The translations under genes and the position numbers were made by a program. Below are positions 17,032-25,813 of a stretch of DNA of 64,000 bases, piece after piece; the stretch's first letter is position 1; every line of letters begins with the position of its first letter. Source of the DNA: Devosia pacifica (GTDB taxonomy: Bacteria; Pseudomonadota; Alphaproteobacteria; Rhizobiales; Devosiaceae); assembly GCF_014652635.1 (NCBI RefSeq), contig NZ_BMZE01000002.1, positions 229,562 to 293,561 on the forward strand, read 5' to 3'. The notes under the pieces are model-generated. The model had not been told where the DNA came from, searched no databases, and saw nothing but the letters and a program-made list of their open reading frames with translations.

Positions 17032-17922
17032 GTGGACCTTCTTGCTCTTGCCGATTTCAATCTAGTCGCCCGCCATGGTGGCTTTGGAAGGGCGGCCCGT
17101 GCAGCAGGACGGCCCAAGGCTACGTTATCGCGCCGCGTTAGCGAACTGGAAGCCGGACTTTCGGTGCGGCTTTTCGAACGAGGAGCGCGCACCCTCAAGC
17201 TTACCGAGGAAGGTCGCGCGCTTTTTGAGCGCACGGGACAATTGCTCATAGAGCTCGACGAGGCTGCTACGTCTATCGCGTTTGGCGGAGCCAGCCCCCG
17301 TGGTCGATTGCGAATCAGCGCGCCGCTCTTATTTTCGCAGACGGCTATGGGAAAACTCGCCGCGGAATTTGGGATGAAGTATCCCGAAGTGCACCTTGAG
17401 GTGACGACCGATCGAGAAGTCGACATGATCGAAGAGGCCTATGACCTGGTCATCCGAGTTAACCCTCAACCCAATGAAGCCCTTGTTGGCCGGGCCTTCC
17501 TGCGCGACCGCCTAGTGGTCGTAGCCGGCCCGGCGCTTATCCGTCCGGCAGACAAGGTGGCTGTTCCGGCGGTCGTGCGGGGGCTTACCGATCGCGCAAC
17601 CGAATGGAAAATAAAAACCTCCAACGGCAATGGTGTCATGACGGTCGAGCCAGTCCTGCAACTGTCTTCGATGATCATGGTCCGCGACGCGGTTCTGACT
17701 GGCATTGGCGCGGCGCGGCTCCCCATATCGCTTGTAAGCCATGACTTGGCCGCCGGGCGCCTTGTGCACTGGGGCGATGTCGATGCGCCGGACATCGCGT
17801 TATGGACACTTTATCCGTCGCGCCGCCTGTTGAGCGCGAGGGTCTCAGCCTTTCTTGAACATCTCAAGCAGTCCTTTCCAAAAGGCACGCCTGACGAACT
17901 ATCGGCATATATCGGCCACTGA
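17032..17922 (+). CDS. LysR-family transcriptional regulator
   Basis: 296 residues from GTG 17032, with AGGAGG 6 nt upstream. N-terminal HTH (FNLVARHGGFGRAARAAGRP...RRVSELEAGLSVRLFERG) and the substrate-binding domain from about residue 90 (GRLRISAPLLFSQTAMGKL). It is close in style to the AaeR/DhcR-like group with ARTLKLTEEG. It lies upstream of, and in the same direction as, an SDR and a cupin gene and may control them. No divergent partner is present. Confidence 0.9.
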   Translation: MDLLALADFNLVARHGGFGRAARAAGRPKATLSRRVSELEAGLSVRLFERGARTLKLTEEGRALFERTGQLLIELDEAATSIAFGGASPRGRLRISAPLLFSQTAMGKLAAEFGMKYPEVHLEVTTDREVDMIEEAYDLVIRVNPQPNEALVGRAFLRDRLVVVAGPALIRPADKVAVPAVVRGLTDRATEWKIKTSNGNGVMTVEPVLQLSSMIMVRDAVLTGIGAARLPISLVSHDLAAGRLVHWGDVDAPDIALWTLYPSRRLLSARVSAFLEHLKQSFPKGTPDELSAYIGH

Positions 17923-18277
17923 AGGCAAAATAGCCTCCGCGCTGTCTGACAGCATGGACGGCACTATTTCCTATTACCGAAATTTCCTGCGAGCGAAGGC
18001 CAAGGAACACGGGGTAGTCCTTCGAGCCTCGGGCGAATTGACGCCCGGCTCTTAGAGTCTCGACATCGCCAGGACTTGTCCGGCTCAACGCTGCACCGCC
18101 CACGAACCAGGACGACGCCTCTTCAGTCCAGCCACATCGATCCGCTGGTGAGACGCTGCGTCTAGATTTTGCGGCTATTGGCGTCAAACTTGGACAGCTA
18201 CTTTCAAAGGGCACAGAGGCACAGCCACCGGCGCAAGGCGTCAGGTTCACCCAAAAGCACTTGAAAGGACAAGTTCC
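17923..18277. other. Intergenic stretch without a supported gene
   Basis: 355 bp between the LysR and SDR genes. The only open piece is a 33-codon frame at 17954-18055 (MDGTISYYRNFLRAKAKEHG...), without a good ribosome site and of no recognised family; it may be a gene tail. No terminator with a U-tract is visible. Confidence 0.4.
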
Positions 18278-19030
18278 ATGCAGACGACAGGAAATACCAT
18301 TCTCATCACCGGCGGTGGCACGGGCATTGGCAAAGCGCTCGCTCACCGCTTTCATGATCTGGGCAACACAGTCATCATCGCTGGGCGAAGGATGGAGGTT
18401 CTGCAGACGGCAATCGGCGGACGGCCCAATATGCACGCTTTGACACTTGATCAGGATGATCCTGCCAGCATCGCAGCCTTTGCCGAAAAACTTGTGACGG
18501 AATTTCCCGATTTCAACGTGCTGATCAACAGCGCCGGCATCATGCGCATGGAGATGGGGATCGATAAAGCGCGCGATCTGAGTGATGCGGAAACCTCTGT
18601 CACCAGCAACCTGCTTGGGCCGATCCGGCTCACCAACGCACTGATCGAACATCTCAGCGCTCAGTCAAACGCCGTCATCGTAAACGTCACCTCAGGACTG
18701 GCTTTCGTGCCCCTGGTGATCGCCCCCACCTATTCGGCAATCAAGGCTGCCATTCACAGTTACACGATTTCGCTGAGAGCCGTGCTCAAGGGCAAGGTCG
18801 AGGTCATCGAACTGGTGCCGCCAGCGGTGCAGACGGATCTGACCCCCGGCCAGAAGACCAACGAGCGCTTCATGCCACTCGATGCCTTCGCCGATCAGGT
18901 CATGGCTCTCTTTCAGCACAAGCCGACGCCAGCCGAAATCCTTGTTGAAGGGGTCGACTTCATGCGCAATGCCGAGGCCGAGGGCCACTTCGATGCCACG
19001 CTGGCGGCGATCAACCCGTTCTTGAAATAG
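18278..19030 (+). CDS. SDR-family oxidoreductase, DltE-like
   Basis: 250 residues. Cofactor motif TGGGTGIGKA (11-20), INSAG (83-87), catalytic Ser (VNVTSG, about 139) and YSAIK (Tyr 152, Lys 156). Overall it resembles the DltE/YdfG-like group, with LDQDDPASIAAFAEKL after the second strand and VELVPPAVQTDLTPGQ near the C-terminus. Natural substrate unknown. It has a ribosome site (AAAGGA) before ATG 18278. A cupin gene follows 87 bp later and the two may form a small stress or detoxification unit under the LysR gene upstream. Confidence 0.85.
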   Translation: MQTTGNTILITGGGTGIGKALAHRFHDLGNTVIIAGRRMEVLQTAIGGRPNMHALTLDQDDPASIAAFAEKLVTEFPDFNVLINSAGIMRMEMGIDKARDLSDAETSVTSNLLGPIRLTNALIEHLSAQSNAVIVNVTSGLAFVPLVIAPTYSAIKAAIHSYTISLRAVLKGKVEVIELVPPAVQTDLTPGQKTNERFMPLDAFADQVMALFQHKPTPAEILVEGVDFMRNAEAEGHFDATLAAINPFLK

Positions 19031-19117
19031 GTCAGGATCGTCTCCTCATCTCACCACCGAAGTCACCCAGGCGGGGTTCCTCGCGATGAATTCGGCTGGC
19101 CAAAAATCAGAAGGAAA

Positions 19118-19651
19118 ATGCAAATGACGAACCAAACTGACGTTCTCCCCGCCGACGATCTAAGCCGCACGGCAACCATCGTTCATGCCGATGATCCCGG
19201 TCTCCTCCATCTCGGTATTGGCGCGGGTACCTACACGGTCGTGATCTCGGGAGACCTGACTGGCGGTCGCTACACCATGCTCGACATGTTCGTGCCGACC
19301 GGTGGTCCGCCGCCGCATCGACACGACTTCGAGGAGATCTTCCATATCCTGGAAGGCGAGCTTGAGATCACCTTCCGTGACGAGGTGCATCTCGTCGGGC
19401 CGGGCCAGATCATCAATATTCCCGCCAACGCTCCACATGGTTTCCGCGTTGTCTCTGCCACACCAGCCCGCTTCCTCTGCATCTGCCTGCCGTCCGGACA
19501 GGAAGAGTATTTCAAGCTGGTCGGCGAAGTCCTGCCCGCTCGCACTACCCCACCCACGCCTCCAAGCCCGGAAGTCATGACTGAAAGGCGCAGCATCATG
19601 CTGGCCAATGCGGCCCGCTTTCACAGCGAATTCTTGCCTCCTCGGGCTTGA
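19118..19651 (+). CDS. Cupin-domain protein
   Basis: 177 residues with a single cupin barrel. Motif 1 is GGPPPHRHDFEEIFHILEGELEITF (about 60-85), giving His-x-His, a Glu four residues on, and the later His of motif 2 in GQIINIPANAPHGFRV. So the 3-His/1-Glu metal site looks complete. Function unknown (small-molecule isomerase, dioxygenase or sensor). ATG 19118 and ATG 19124 share the same AGAAGGA ribosome site. Co-directional with the preceding SDR gene. Confidence 0.85.
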   Translation: MQMTNQTDVLPADDLSRTATIVHADDPGLLHLGIGAGTYTVVISGDLTGGRYTMLDMFVPTGGPPPHRHDFEEIFHILEGELEITFRDEVHLVGPGQIINIPANAPHGFRVVSATPARFLCICLPSGQEEYFKLVGEVLPARTTPPTPPSPEVMTERRSIMLANAARFHSEFLPPRA

Positions 19652-19673
19652 GCCAAATACTCACACAAGGCAA

Positions 19674-19895
19674 ATGAAAATGACGATCATCACCCATGCC
19701 CAGTACTCCGAAGACCACGCAGTTCTGGCCGCGATCTGCCATTCGTTCCCGAATGGCTTCCGGGAATTAAGAAGGGATAATTGGACGCAAACTGCTCTTT
19801 CTGGGCCATTATTGCTTGGCCGAGAGTTCCTTCTTTTCATCTCGGACGGCATTTATGCGAGCGGGGGCTGCACTGGTCGGCCAGTCTTTAATTGA
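19674..19895 (+). pseudogene. N-terminal remnant of a small hydrolase-like gene
   Basis: Right after the cupin stop, an ATG with AAGG upstream begins MKMTIITHAQYSEDHAVLA. I recall this as the N-terminus of rhizobial alpha/beta-hydrolase (esterase) proteins that follow such SDR/cupin genes. After about 28 codons the sequence turns AT-richer and stops resembling anything. The frame ends at 19895. Probably a gene cut by deletion or insertion. Identification is weak. Confidence 0.35.
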
Positions 19896-20089
19896 ACAAC
19901 CATGGCCTTGGTTCAAATAAGAGGCCGAAGAGGGCCAACGGTCGAGGCCCCCGCTCACAACGATTGGGCCCACCATCGAGTGATCACCAAACTTTCAATA
20001 GAACGCCTGCTGGCGATGATCAGTCGTGAGCCAGTTAAGCAGCCGCCGCGACTTGTGGTGTCGCACCGGCTCCTGGGAAGAGAAAGCGC
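19896..20089. other. Non-coding stretch
   Basis: No gene supported. An imperfect dyad TTGAAC...GGTTCAA lies at about 19891-19917. It marks the junction between the cupin unit and the sulfatase-linked region. Confidence 0.35.
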
Positions 20090-21028
20090 TTAAGTGGAGA
20101 CAGAGTCGTAAGCCAGCCGGAAGCCGATGTGGCTGGTCGACGTATCCGTCGTGTTGGGATGGCGCGCCGCTATACGGTACCGATAGCAATACGAGCGGTG
20201 GCAAAGAAATGACCCACCCTTCATGACCCGTTCGTTGTGAGCCGTGGCATTGAAGTTGTCCGCCTTACTGGCTTTGGCCAAGGAGCGTACGCTCCATCGG
20301 TCCGCCGTCCATTCCCACGTATTACCAGCCATGTTGTAGAGACCGTACCCGTTTGGGGCGAAGGAGCGGGCGGGAGCTACCCAGCGGAAGCCATCTGCTC
20401 CGGTGTTACGGTTAGGAAACTGTCCTTGCCAGACATTGCAGGGCATGAAATCGACATCATCGGGCTCCTGGTCGCCCCAGGGAAACATCGGATCCGTCAG
20501 TCCACCACGGGCGGCGTGCTCCCACTCCGCCTCGGTAGGAAGTCTGCCACCGGCCCACTTGGCGAAGGCGGCCGCATCATTCCAGGTGACATGGGTGACG
20601 GGGTGATCTTCTCGGCCCTCGATCTTGGAGCCCGGCCCTTCCGGCTCCTTCCAGCAAGCGCCATCAACACAACGCCACCAATCTGTACCGACCGCGGCCA
20701 GGCTCGACATGTCAGCAGGCAGCATGTCGTAAAAGACGAACGACCAGCCAAACCGCTCTGTTTCCGTTTCGAAACCGGTTGCGTTGACAAATTCGGCGAA
20801 GCGTCTGTTCGTTACAGCGGCAGCATCCATTCTAAACGGCTTCAAACGAACCAAGCTTTGCGGCGACTCTCCGTCACCCTGGTGTATCGGTTGAGATGTG
20901 CCTAGTCTCGCCACGCCACCAGGTATCTCTACTGTCTCGACGAAGCGCGGCATGCCCCGAGCCGTCAGCGGCATCTCAGGGAGACCGACCGTTCCCCTAC
21001 CGCTCGCTACGCTGCAGCAACTACCCAT
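20090..21028 (-). CDS. Formylglycine-generating enzyme (sulfatase-maturing, SUMF1-like)
   Basis: 312 residues, FGE-sulfatase domain throughout. Landmarks: ETVEIPGGVARLGT near the N-terminus, HPVTHVTWNDAAAFAKWAGGRLPTEAEWEHAARGG split around residues 142-176, NGYGLYNMAGNTWEWTADRW (about 226-245) and the catalytic pair in GGSFLCHRSYCYRYR (Cys 276 and Cys 281, the C-x4-C of aerobic FGE). So it should oxidise the Cys of a CxPSR sulfatase to formylglycine with copper and oxygen. The substrate is plainly the sulfatase encoded 400 bp upstream. Start 21028 has AGAGGA 9 nt upstream. No signal peptide, so maturation is cytoplasmic. Confidence 0.93.
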   Translation of the reverse strand: MGSCCSVASGRGTVGLPEMPLTARGMPRFVETVEIPGGVARLGTSQPIHQGDGESPQSLVRLKPFRMDAAAVTNRRFAEFVNATGFETETERFGWSFVFYDMLPADMSSLAAVGTDWWRCVDGACWKEPEGPGSKIEGREDHPVTHVTWNDAAAFAKWAGGRLPTEAEWEHAARGGLTDPMFPWGDQEPDDVDFMPCNVWQGQFPNRNTGADGFRWVAPARSFAPNGYGLYNMAGNTWEWTADRWSVRSLAKASKADNFNATAHNERVMKGGSFLCHRSYCYRYRIAARHPNTTDTSTSHIGFRLAYDSVST

Positions 21029-21070
21029 TCAGAATGTCCTCTTACCCGGCCGATGGTGATTGGTGCTTAA

Positions 21071-21350
21071 GGGAAGCAAGAGCCCTTACTGCAGGATTCT
21101 CTCCACCTCACCCGGCCCGACAGCGTTTTCTGCGCCAGCGACCACATGGCAAGTCGGCACCTGCGGGGTCTGGCTAAAGCAGGCGTTCAAGTCCCCAACA
21201 CCATATCGGTTGTCGGCTTCGACATGACCCTTTCGCGCAATACCTTTCGTCACTCCTGACGACGATCTATGGGATAGGCCGCAAGGCCTTGAACATCTGA
21301 CCGATCGGCATGAGGGTCGGCTTCCCGAGCACGTCAACGGGATCGTCTAA
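21071..21350 (+). pseudogene. C-terminal remnant of a LacI-family regulator
   Basis: Reads EPLLQDSLHLTRPDSVFCASD, then HMASRHLRGLAKAGVQVP and NTISVVGFDMT in one frame (from about 21071). This is the classic end of the LacI effector domain (VFCASD..A.G..RGL...G..VP..ISVVGFD). The frame stops at 21258-21260. A shifted frame continues LLTTIYGIGRKAL and, after one more shift, EHLTDRHEGRLPEHVNGIV, the expected LacI tail, ending at TAA 21350. The N-terminal HTH is absent. At least two frameshifts make this a dead gene. It lies between the FGE and sulfatase genes on the opposite strand. Confidence 0.75.
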
Positions 21351-21435
21351 CTGCCATTCCCCTGCCTTGCCCGAGAAACTGCCACAAGACCCGGCATAGC
21401 CCCGCTCTCTAGCCTAGCTCGGGTCTCGCACCCTA

Positions 21436-22719
21436 TCAGCTCTGTCCACTGCTACGGTCTTCCAGACGAAAATTGGCCGGCGGTTTCCAGTGCGGGTCGA
21501 GAAGAGGATCATTCGTTTCTTCCATCCACTTCTCCAGGCGATCTCGTAGGTCTGCAACGATATCGCTGTAGTCTGGATCGTTCACCAGATTAACCTGCTC
21601 ATGCGGATCAAGCACCGAGTTGTAGAGCGCCTCCCGGTCTGGGGCCTGTTTGTGCCAACCGTGCGATCTCATCAAGGTTTTGGCATCGCCATCATCCACA
21701 TTCGGAAGGATCCGAAACTCCGCGCCGTCAAATCGGCGCATGAAGAGCCACGCTCCGCGGCGAATCGAGCGCATCGGTTCCGCAGCTGCATGGCAGGTAA
21801 CCTCGGCAAACAGTTCATCGCGGATGCTCTCCGACTCGCCCGCTACAAGCGGACGCAAGCTCGTCCCGCGCAGCCATTCCGGCGCGGCAATTTCTGCAAG
21901 CTCGGTCAGGGTAGGAAAGATGTCGATCTGCGAGACCATGGCATCAACGACCTTCCCTCCGGAAAAGCCCGCCGGTCCCCGCATTATGAGGGCAACACCC
22001 GTGCCGGCATCACCCACCGTACATTTGGCATTCGGCCAGGGTAGCCCGTGATCTGTTGTGAATATAACAAGCGTATCTGCGCTGAGCCCGGTTTCGTCGA
22101 GCGCCTGAAGAACGTCTCCGACCGCATTGTCTGCAATGCGCAGGCTTGCATGCAAACGCGCAGTGTCCTCGCGGATCTCGGGGGTATCGGGATAGCCGGC
22201 CGGAACCGCGATATAGCGTGGATCATCGGCCTCTGTTGCCTCAGGGTAAACGCGATGCGTCTCGCTGAAACCCACCGACAGAAAAAAGGGCTTCTCGCTA
22301 CGCCGGCTCCGCAGCCAGTCCGCTGCCGCGGGTCCGACGTCGTAACCATGAAAGCTACCCGGAAAAACCACTTCGCCGTAGCCCAGTTCGGAGAGTTCAT
22401 CCTCGGGCGCAACGTGCTGAAAACCAACCAGGGCGCTTTCGTAGCCGGCAGCGTTTAGGACATTCGCCAGATGCTGCGAGGGATCGCTAAGCCTCGCCCC
22501 GCGATGGACCAGTCCGATCATTCCATTTTCGTGCGGCCAGTTCCCAGTGAGCAAGGCAGCGCGGCTGGGGCTGCACGTAGGCGCAGCAGAGAATGCCCGT
22601 CTAAATAAGACACCCTGACGGGCAAGACCCGCAATATGCGGGGTTGGGACGGCATAGCCGTACGGTGATACGAACCGGCCCGTGTCGTGAGTGTGAATAT
22701 AGATGATGTTCGGTGCCAC
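21436..22719 (-). CDS. Type I (formylglycine) sulfatase
   Basis: 427 residues from GTG 22719 (GGAGG upstream). The maturation motif C-S-P-S-R with ALLTG (Cys 49 to Arg 53) is exact for Cys-type sulfatases. The alkaline-phosphatase fold continues with IFTTDHGLPWP (Asp 223, His 224) and a conserved Lys (K232). Oddity: the first metal-ligand region is IHTHDTGR (His 11, Asp 12), where most S1 sulfatases have Asp-Asp. This HD variant is shared by heparan-N-sulfatase-like bacterial subfamilies as I recall. No signal peptide, so it acts in the cytoplasm on an imported sulfated sugar. A binding-protein gene lies just upstream. Confidence 0.9.
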   Translation of the reverse strand: MAPNIIYIHTHDTGRFVSPYGYAVPTPHIAGLARQGVLFRRAFSAAPTCSPSRAALLTGNWPHENGMIGLVHRGARLSDPSQHLANVLNAAGYESALVGFQHVAPEDELSELGYGEVVFPGSFHGYDVGPAAADWLRSRRSEKPFFLSVGFSETHRVYPEATEADDPRYIAVPAGYPDTPEIREDTARLHASLRIADNAVGDVLQALDETGLSADTLVIFTTDHGLPWPNAKCTVGDAGTGVALIMRGPAGFSGGKVVDAMVSQIDIFPTLTELAEIAAPEWLRGTSLRPLVAGESESIRDELFAEVTCHAAAEPMRSIRRGAWLFMRRFDGAEFRILPNVDDGDAKTLMRSHGWHKQAPDREALYNSVLDPHEQVNLVNDPDYSDIVADLRDRLEKWMEETNDPLLDPHWKPPANFRLEDRSSGQS

Positions 22720-22784
22720 CCGCCCCTCCTCGCATTCAAATAGTTCAAGGGGGCAGACTGCCCCCTCGGTCCTTGCAAACCGCG

Positions 22785-24068
22785 CTAACCAGCGCGGTCC
22801 AGAGCTTCGTTGCCGGCCGAGACAAGAGCAGCCCCGGCATCTTCAGGTGATCGAGCCCCGAAGGCAACTTCCTGGCTTGTCAGAACCAGAATGGATTCGT
22901 TGATTTCGCCGGCACCACTCGGCGAGGTCACCGGAGGGGGACTAAGTAATGGCCCAAGCCCGCCGACATACTCCACCGCTGCTCTACCAGCCTCGTCCAT
23001 GCTTGAGGCAATGCCCTCGCGCACAGCGGCGGAACACGGAATACCACGCTCAGCATTCAAAATGCGGTTGGCCTCAATGTCGTTGACGAAATAGCTGACG
23101 AAGCGCGCCGCCGCTTCCTTGTCGCTGGAGTTGTTGCTGACTGAAAAGAACATGGATGGACGGCGGTAGTGTCCACCCGGGGCGTCTGTGGCGATCCGCG
23201 GCAAATTGGTCAAAACGAGCTTGTCAGAATTGAGCGCCTGGTAAGCGACCAGCAGGTTCGAGAATTCCGCAGCCATCGCGACTTTGCCGGTGGTGAGAGC
23301 CGATGTTGCAGGGCTCGTATCCAGAGCTTGCAGTTCTGCGGATAGACACACACCGTCATCGCGCATGCGCTGCCACAACGCAAACCACTCAGCAGCATCC
23401 TCGACTGAGAACCCCATACGGCCTTCCGCGGTGTAAAGTGATTTGCCTCGCTGACGCAGCCAGTTCTCGAGTGCCGACCAAGATCCAGAGGCGTCTGTGA
23501 TGACCGCTATATCCTCTCCCGCCGCAGCAAATGCCTCTCGCATATCCCACAAATCATCATACGTTGTCTGCTGCCCTGGCAGCTCGATCCCTGCCTGTTG
23601 GAACTTGCTCGTATTCGCTATCAGGCCAGCCGCATTAGCGCCGAGACTTATCGCATACAGCTTGCCGTCGACGCGCCCCGCCTCGAGCTGATCTACATCG
23701 AAATCGTTGAGCTTGAGAACGTCTCCAACGAACTCGTCGAGCTCGGCTATTGCGCCACGGCTCGCATACTCGGCGACGTATCGCCCTGCGCCATCCATTT
23801 GAAGCACGTCAGGCGCCTCACCAGCAGCGGTCTGCGTAGCGACCTTGGCCCAATAGTCGGAGAATGAAAGAAATTCACCGTCAATTGTTACTCCGTGCTC
23901 AGCTTCATAAGCGTCCAAGACCGCATAAGTGCGATCGGCACGGTTCTGCCCGCCCCAGAATATGAGCCTTAGCCTAGCGTCCTGGGCGAGCGCCGGGCTC
24001 AAGTGTCCCGCAGCCAGTAATGCCGAACAGGACATCAAGAACTGCCGGCGCCTCATCGTGATATTCAT
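22785..24068 (-). CDS. ABC sugar-binding protein with Tat-like signal, no adjacent permeases
   Basis: 427 residues from MNITMRRRQFLMSC (ATG 24068, GGAGAGGAG upstream), with a twin-arginine-type leader RRRQFLMSCSALLAAG. The mature N-terminus LRLIFWGGQNRADRTYAVLDAYEAEHGVT and the region VDGKLYAISLGANA closely parallel the binding protein at 27186 (FWWGNPERDKRTFAVIDIYNEK, VDGKFYALSIGANS), so the two are paralogues. No permease or ATPase is adjacent; those at 28544-31402 may serve both. It precedes the sulfatase gene on the minus strand and is divergent from a LysR gene. Ligand perhaps a sulfated saccharide (context). Confidence 0.88.
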   Translation of the reverse strand: MNITMRRRQFLMSCSALLAAGHLSPALAQDARLRLIFWGGQNRADRTYAVLDAYEAEHGVTIDGEFLSFSDYWAKVATQTAAGEAPDVLQMDGAGRYVAEYASRGAIAELDEFVGDVLKLNDFDVDQLEAGRVDGKLYAISLGANAAGLIANTSKFQQAGIELPGQQTTYDDLWDMREAFAAAGEDIAVITDASGSWSALENWLRQRGKSLYTAEGRMGFSVEDAAEWFALWQRMRDDGVCLSAELQALDTSPATSALTTGKVAMAAEFSNLLVAYQALNSDKLVLTNLPRIATDAPGGHYRRPSMFFSVSNNSSDKEAAARFVSYFVNDIEANRILNAERGIPCSAAVREGIASSMDEAGRAAVEYVGGLGPLLSPPPVTSPSGAGEINESILVLTSQEVAFGARSPEDAGAALVSAGNEALDRAG

Positions 24069-24335
24069 AAGAATCTCCTCTCCAGAATTCGACAACCCAG
24101 TCACCGCCCGTTTCCTCGCCAAGGCGCGCAGGATACTACGTGCCCATCGGGGCGTGACAGCAGCCGACTGGGCCGAAAAGCACTGTCATGGGGCCATGGA
24201 TCGCAAAGATTTGTCGAACCGTTCGCCGCCCCTGCTTCTTCCGGCGGGTGTTGGCGGCGTCGGCTTGTCCAACCTTCGAACGGAACATAAGCACAGGCGC
24301 GGCCATCTTTAAAAATACGAAAGATCGGCAGCAAT

Positions 24336-24350
24336 ATAGACGTAATCTAT
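24336..24350. promoter_or_regulatory. LysR box (T-N11-A dyad)
   Basis: ATAGA (24336-24340), 5-nt centre, TCTAT (24346-24350): a perfect inverted repeat containing T-N11-A (24337 and 24349), 17 bp before the lysR start. It lies in the divergent interval 24069-24366 with the binding-protein gene, so it probably serves autoregulation and control of the leftward sulfatase operon. Confidence 0.5.
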
Positions 24351-24366
24351 GAGCTGAGGAGCCATT

Positions 24367-25296
24367 ATGGATCGATCGTTGCGCCAATTCCTGGCTATCG
24401 CCGATGCTGGGAGCATCACTGCGGCAGCTCGTGCGCTCAATGTGACGCAGCCGACATTGACGGTGAACATGCAGCGTCTTGAAAGGGAAGTTGGCGTACC
24501 GCTGCTCACGCGGACTTTCGAAGGTGTACGGCTAACCAGCTACGGAGAAATGTTCCGCGACAAGGTGCGCCAGATGCAGCGCCTTTACGACAATGCGGTG
24601 ATTGATCTGCGCGATACCAGAGAACGGGCGCAGACAGGCATCTCCATGGCCTGCGGATATACCTGGTGGTCTCTATTCGTGCGACTTATGGTGAGAGAAT
24701 ATCATGCTGAGCATCCGAGCGCCCCGATCAAGGTCAATATAGGCGACCAGATCCAATGTATGGATCAACTTATCTCGGGCGATATCTCCTTGTTCGTCTC
24801 CAATGAGTTCGACGGGCTCAAGAGCAACGTCGGAGCGAAGTTCATTCCCCTCAGCCAGTCCCGCACCGGCTACTTCGTACGCGCCGGACATCCACTGCTG
24901 GCAGCGCCTCAGTTGCGCGCCGATATTCTCAGCCACCCTCTCGCTATAACCGCGCCTCCGGAAAATCGTTTTCGCGGCTTCATGAATGAAACGCAGCGGC
25001 TCGAGAGTATTTCTGTGGTTTTCGAGCACAGTGCTTTCTCATTCGCGTCCAACTCAATGGCTGCATGTGTCGACTACGTTCAAAATACCGAAGCTGTACT
25101 GGCCCACACCCGGCTAATGGCCGATACCTTCCGGGAGCTGGGCCTTCACGAGATTGAACAGTTGGAGCCAAAGCGTCCGCAGACGGTCGGAATATACCTT
25201 TTGGCAGAGCAAGCGAACGATCGGAGAGTTCACTCACTTGTTGAACGTGTCATTTCAGCCGGGCGGTCTGTACTTCCGCCGCTTGAGGGTCGTTAA
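24367..25296 (+). CDS. LysR-family transcriptional regulator
   Basis: 309 residues. HTH at 1-60 (LRQFLAIADAGSITAAARALNVTQPTLTVNMQRLEREVG), effector domain from about 92 (GISMACGYTWWSLFVRLMVREYHAEHP). The extended TQPTL recognition helix is standard. It is divergent from the binding protein/sulfatase/FGE genes and lies before the PhyH/importer operon, so it is the only intact regulator in the 20-33 kb module and the best candidate to control both directions. A dyad with T-N11-A lies immediately upstream. Confidence 0.92.
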   Translation: MDRSLRQFLAIADAGSITAAARALNVTQPTLTVNMQRLEREVGVPLLTRTFEGVRLTSYGEMFRDKVRQMQRLYDNAVIDLRDTRERAQTGISMACGYTWWSLFVRLMVREYHAEHPSAPIKVNIGDQIQCMDQLISGDISLFVSNEFDGLKSNVGAKFIPLSQSRTGYFVRAGHPLLAAPQLRADILSHPLAITAPPENRFRGFMNETQRLESISVVFEHSAFSFASNSMAACVDYVQNTEAVLAHTRLMADTFRELGLHEIEQLEPKRPQTVGIYLLAEQANDRRVHSLVERVISAGRSVLPPLEGR

Positions 25297-25544
25297 CCTG
25301 CAACACCGACTTCTGAGTACCGAAGCCCGTGAACCTCGCCAAAGCCTCCCATTGAGGTTCGTTTATCATATTCGTCAACTACGCAGCGCCTCGGCCCATT
25401 AGTCGCTCACCTCGACGATCGATGACTTGGCCCACCGAACTTGCAAAGACCGTCGATCGATGTGCTTCAAGCTCGAGGTGAGTGCTCGAAACAGAACAGA
25501 GCAACGAGGACCATCGATGTCCGCGCGGAAGGATGTCGTCCTGC

Positions 25545-25813
25545 GATATCCTTAACTTCGCCCTGGCTGCGCACCGCAGTTGGCGCGAGTTCAAGGGAAA
25601 GATCTACGCCCTGCACAGGCAGATCTACGCCGCGCCGTCAGTTTTGACGTCAGGCAAGGCGAAAAGCCTGCGCCCGAAGCTGCAAGACGCCAAACGCACA
25701 AGGACCTTTCGGCCGTGGTTTCGGCAATCGAAGCGCGCGACGGCAAGCAAGCCGAGGAACTCACATCGGATCATCTGATGCGTACCTTGTCGACCATCAA
25801 TATCTGGCACTGA
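25545..25813 (+). pseudogene. Remnant of a GntR-family regulator (FCD domain end)
   Basis: In one frame (to about 25650) the sequence gives KIYALHRQIYAAPSV, like the FCD metal-binding helix (FHRQIYAASGN). In another frame, ending at TGA 25813, it gives HKDLSAVVSAIEARDGKQAEELTSDHLMRTL, the canonical last FCD helices (HR.IV.AI.ARD...AE.....HL). The N-terminal HTH is missing and the frame is broken, so this is a decayed gene. Confidence 0.55.

Noticed and set aside
17954-18055. 33-codon open frame (MDGTISYYRNFLRAKAKEHG...)
   Set aside because: No ribosome site and no recognised family; kept only as a note in the gap entry.
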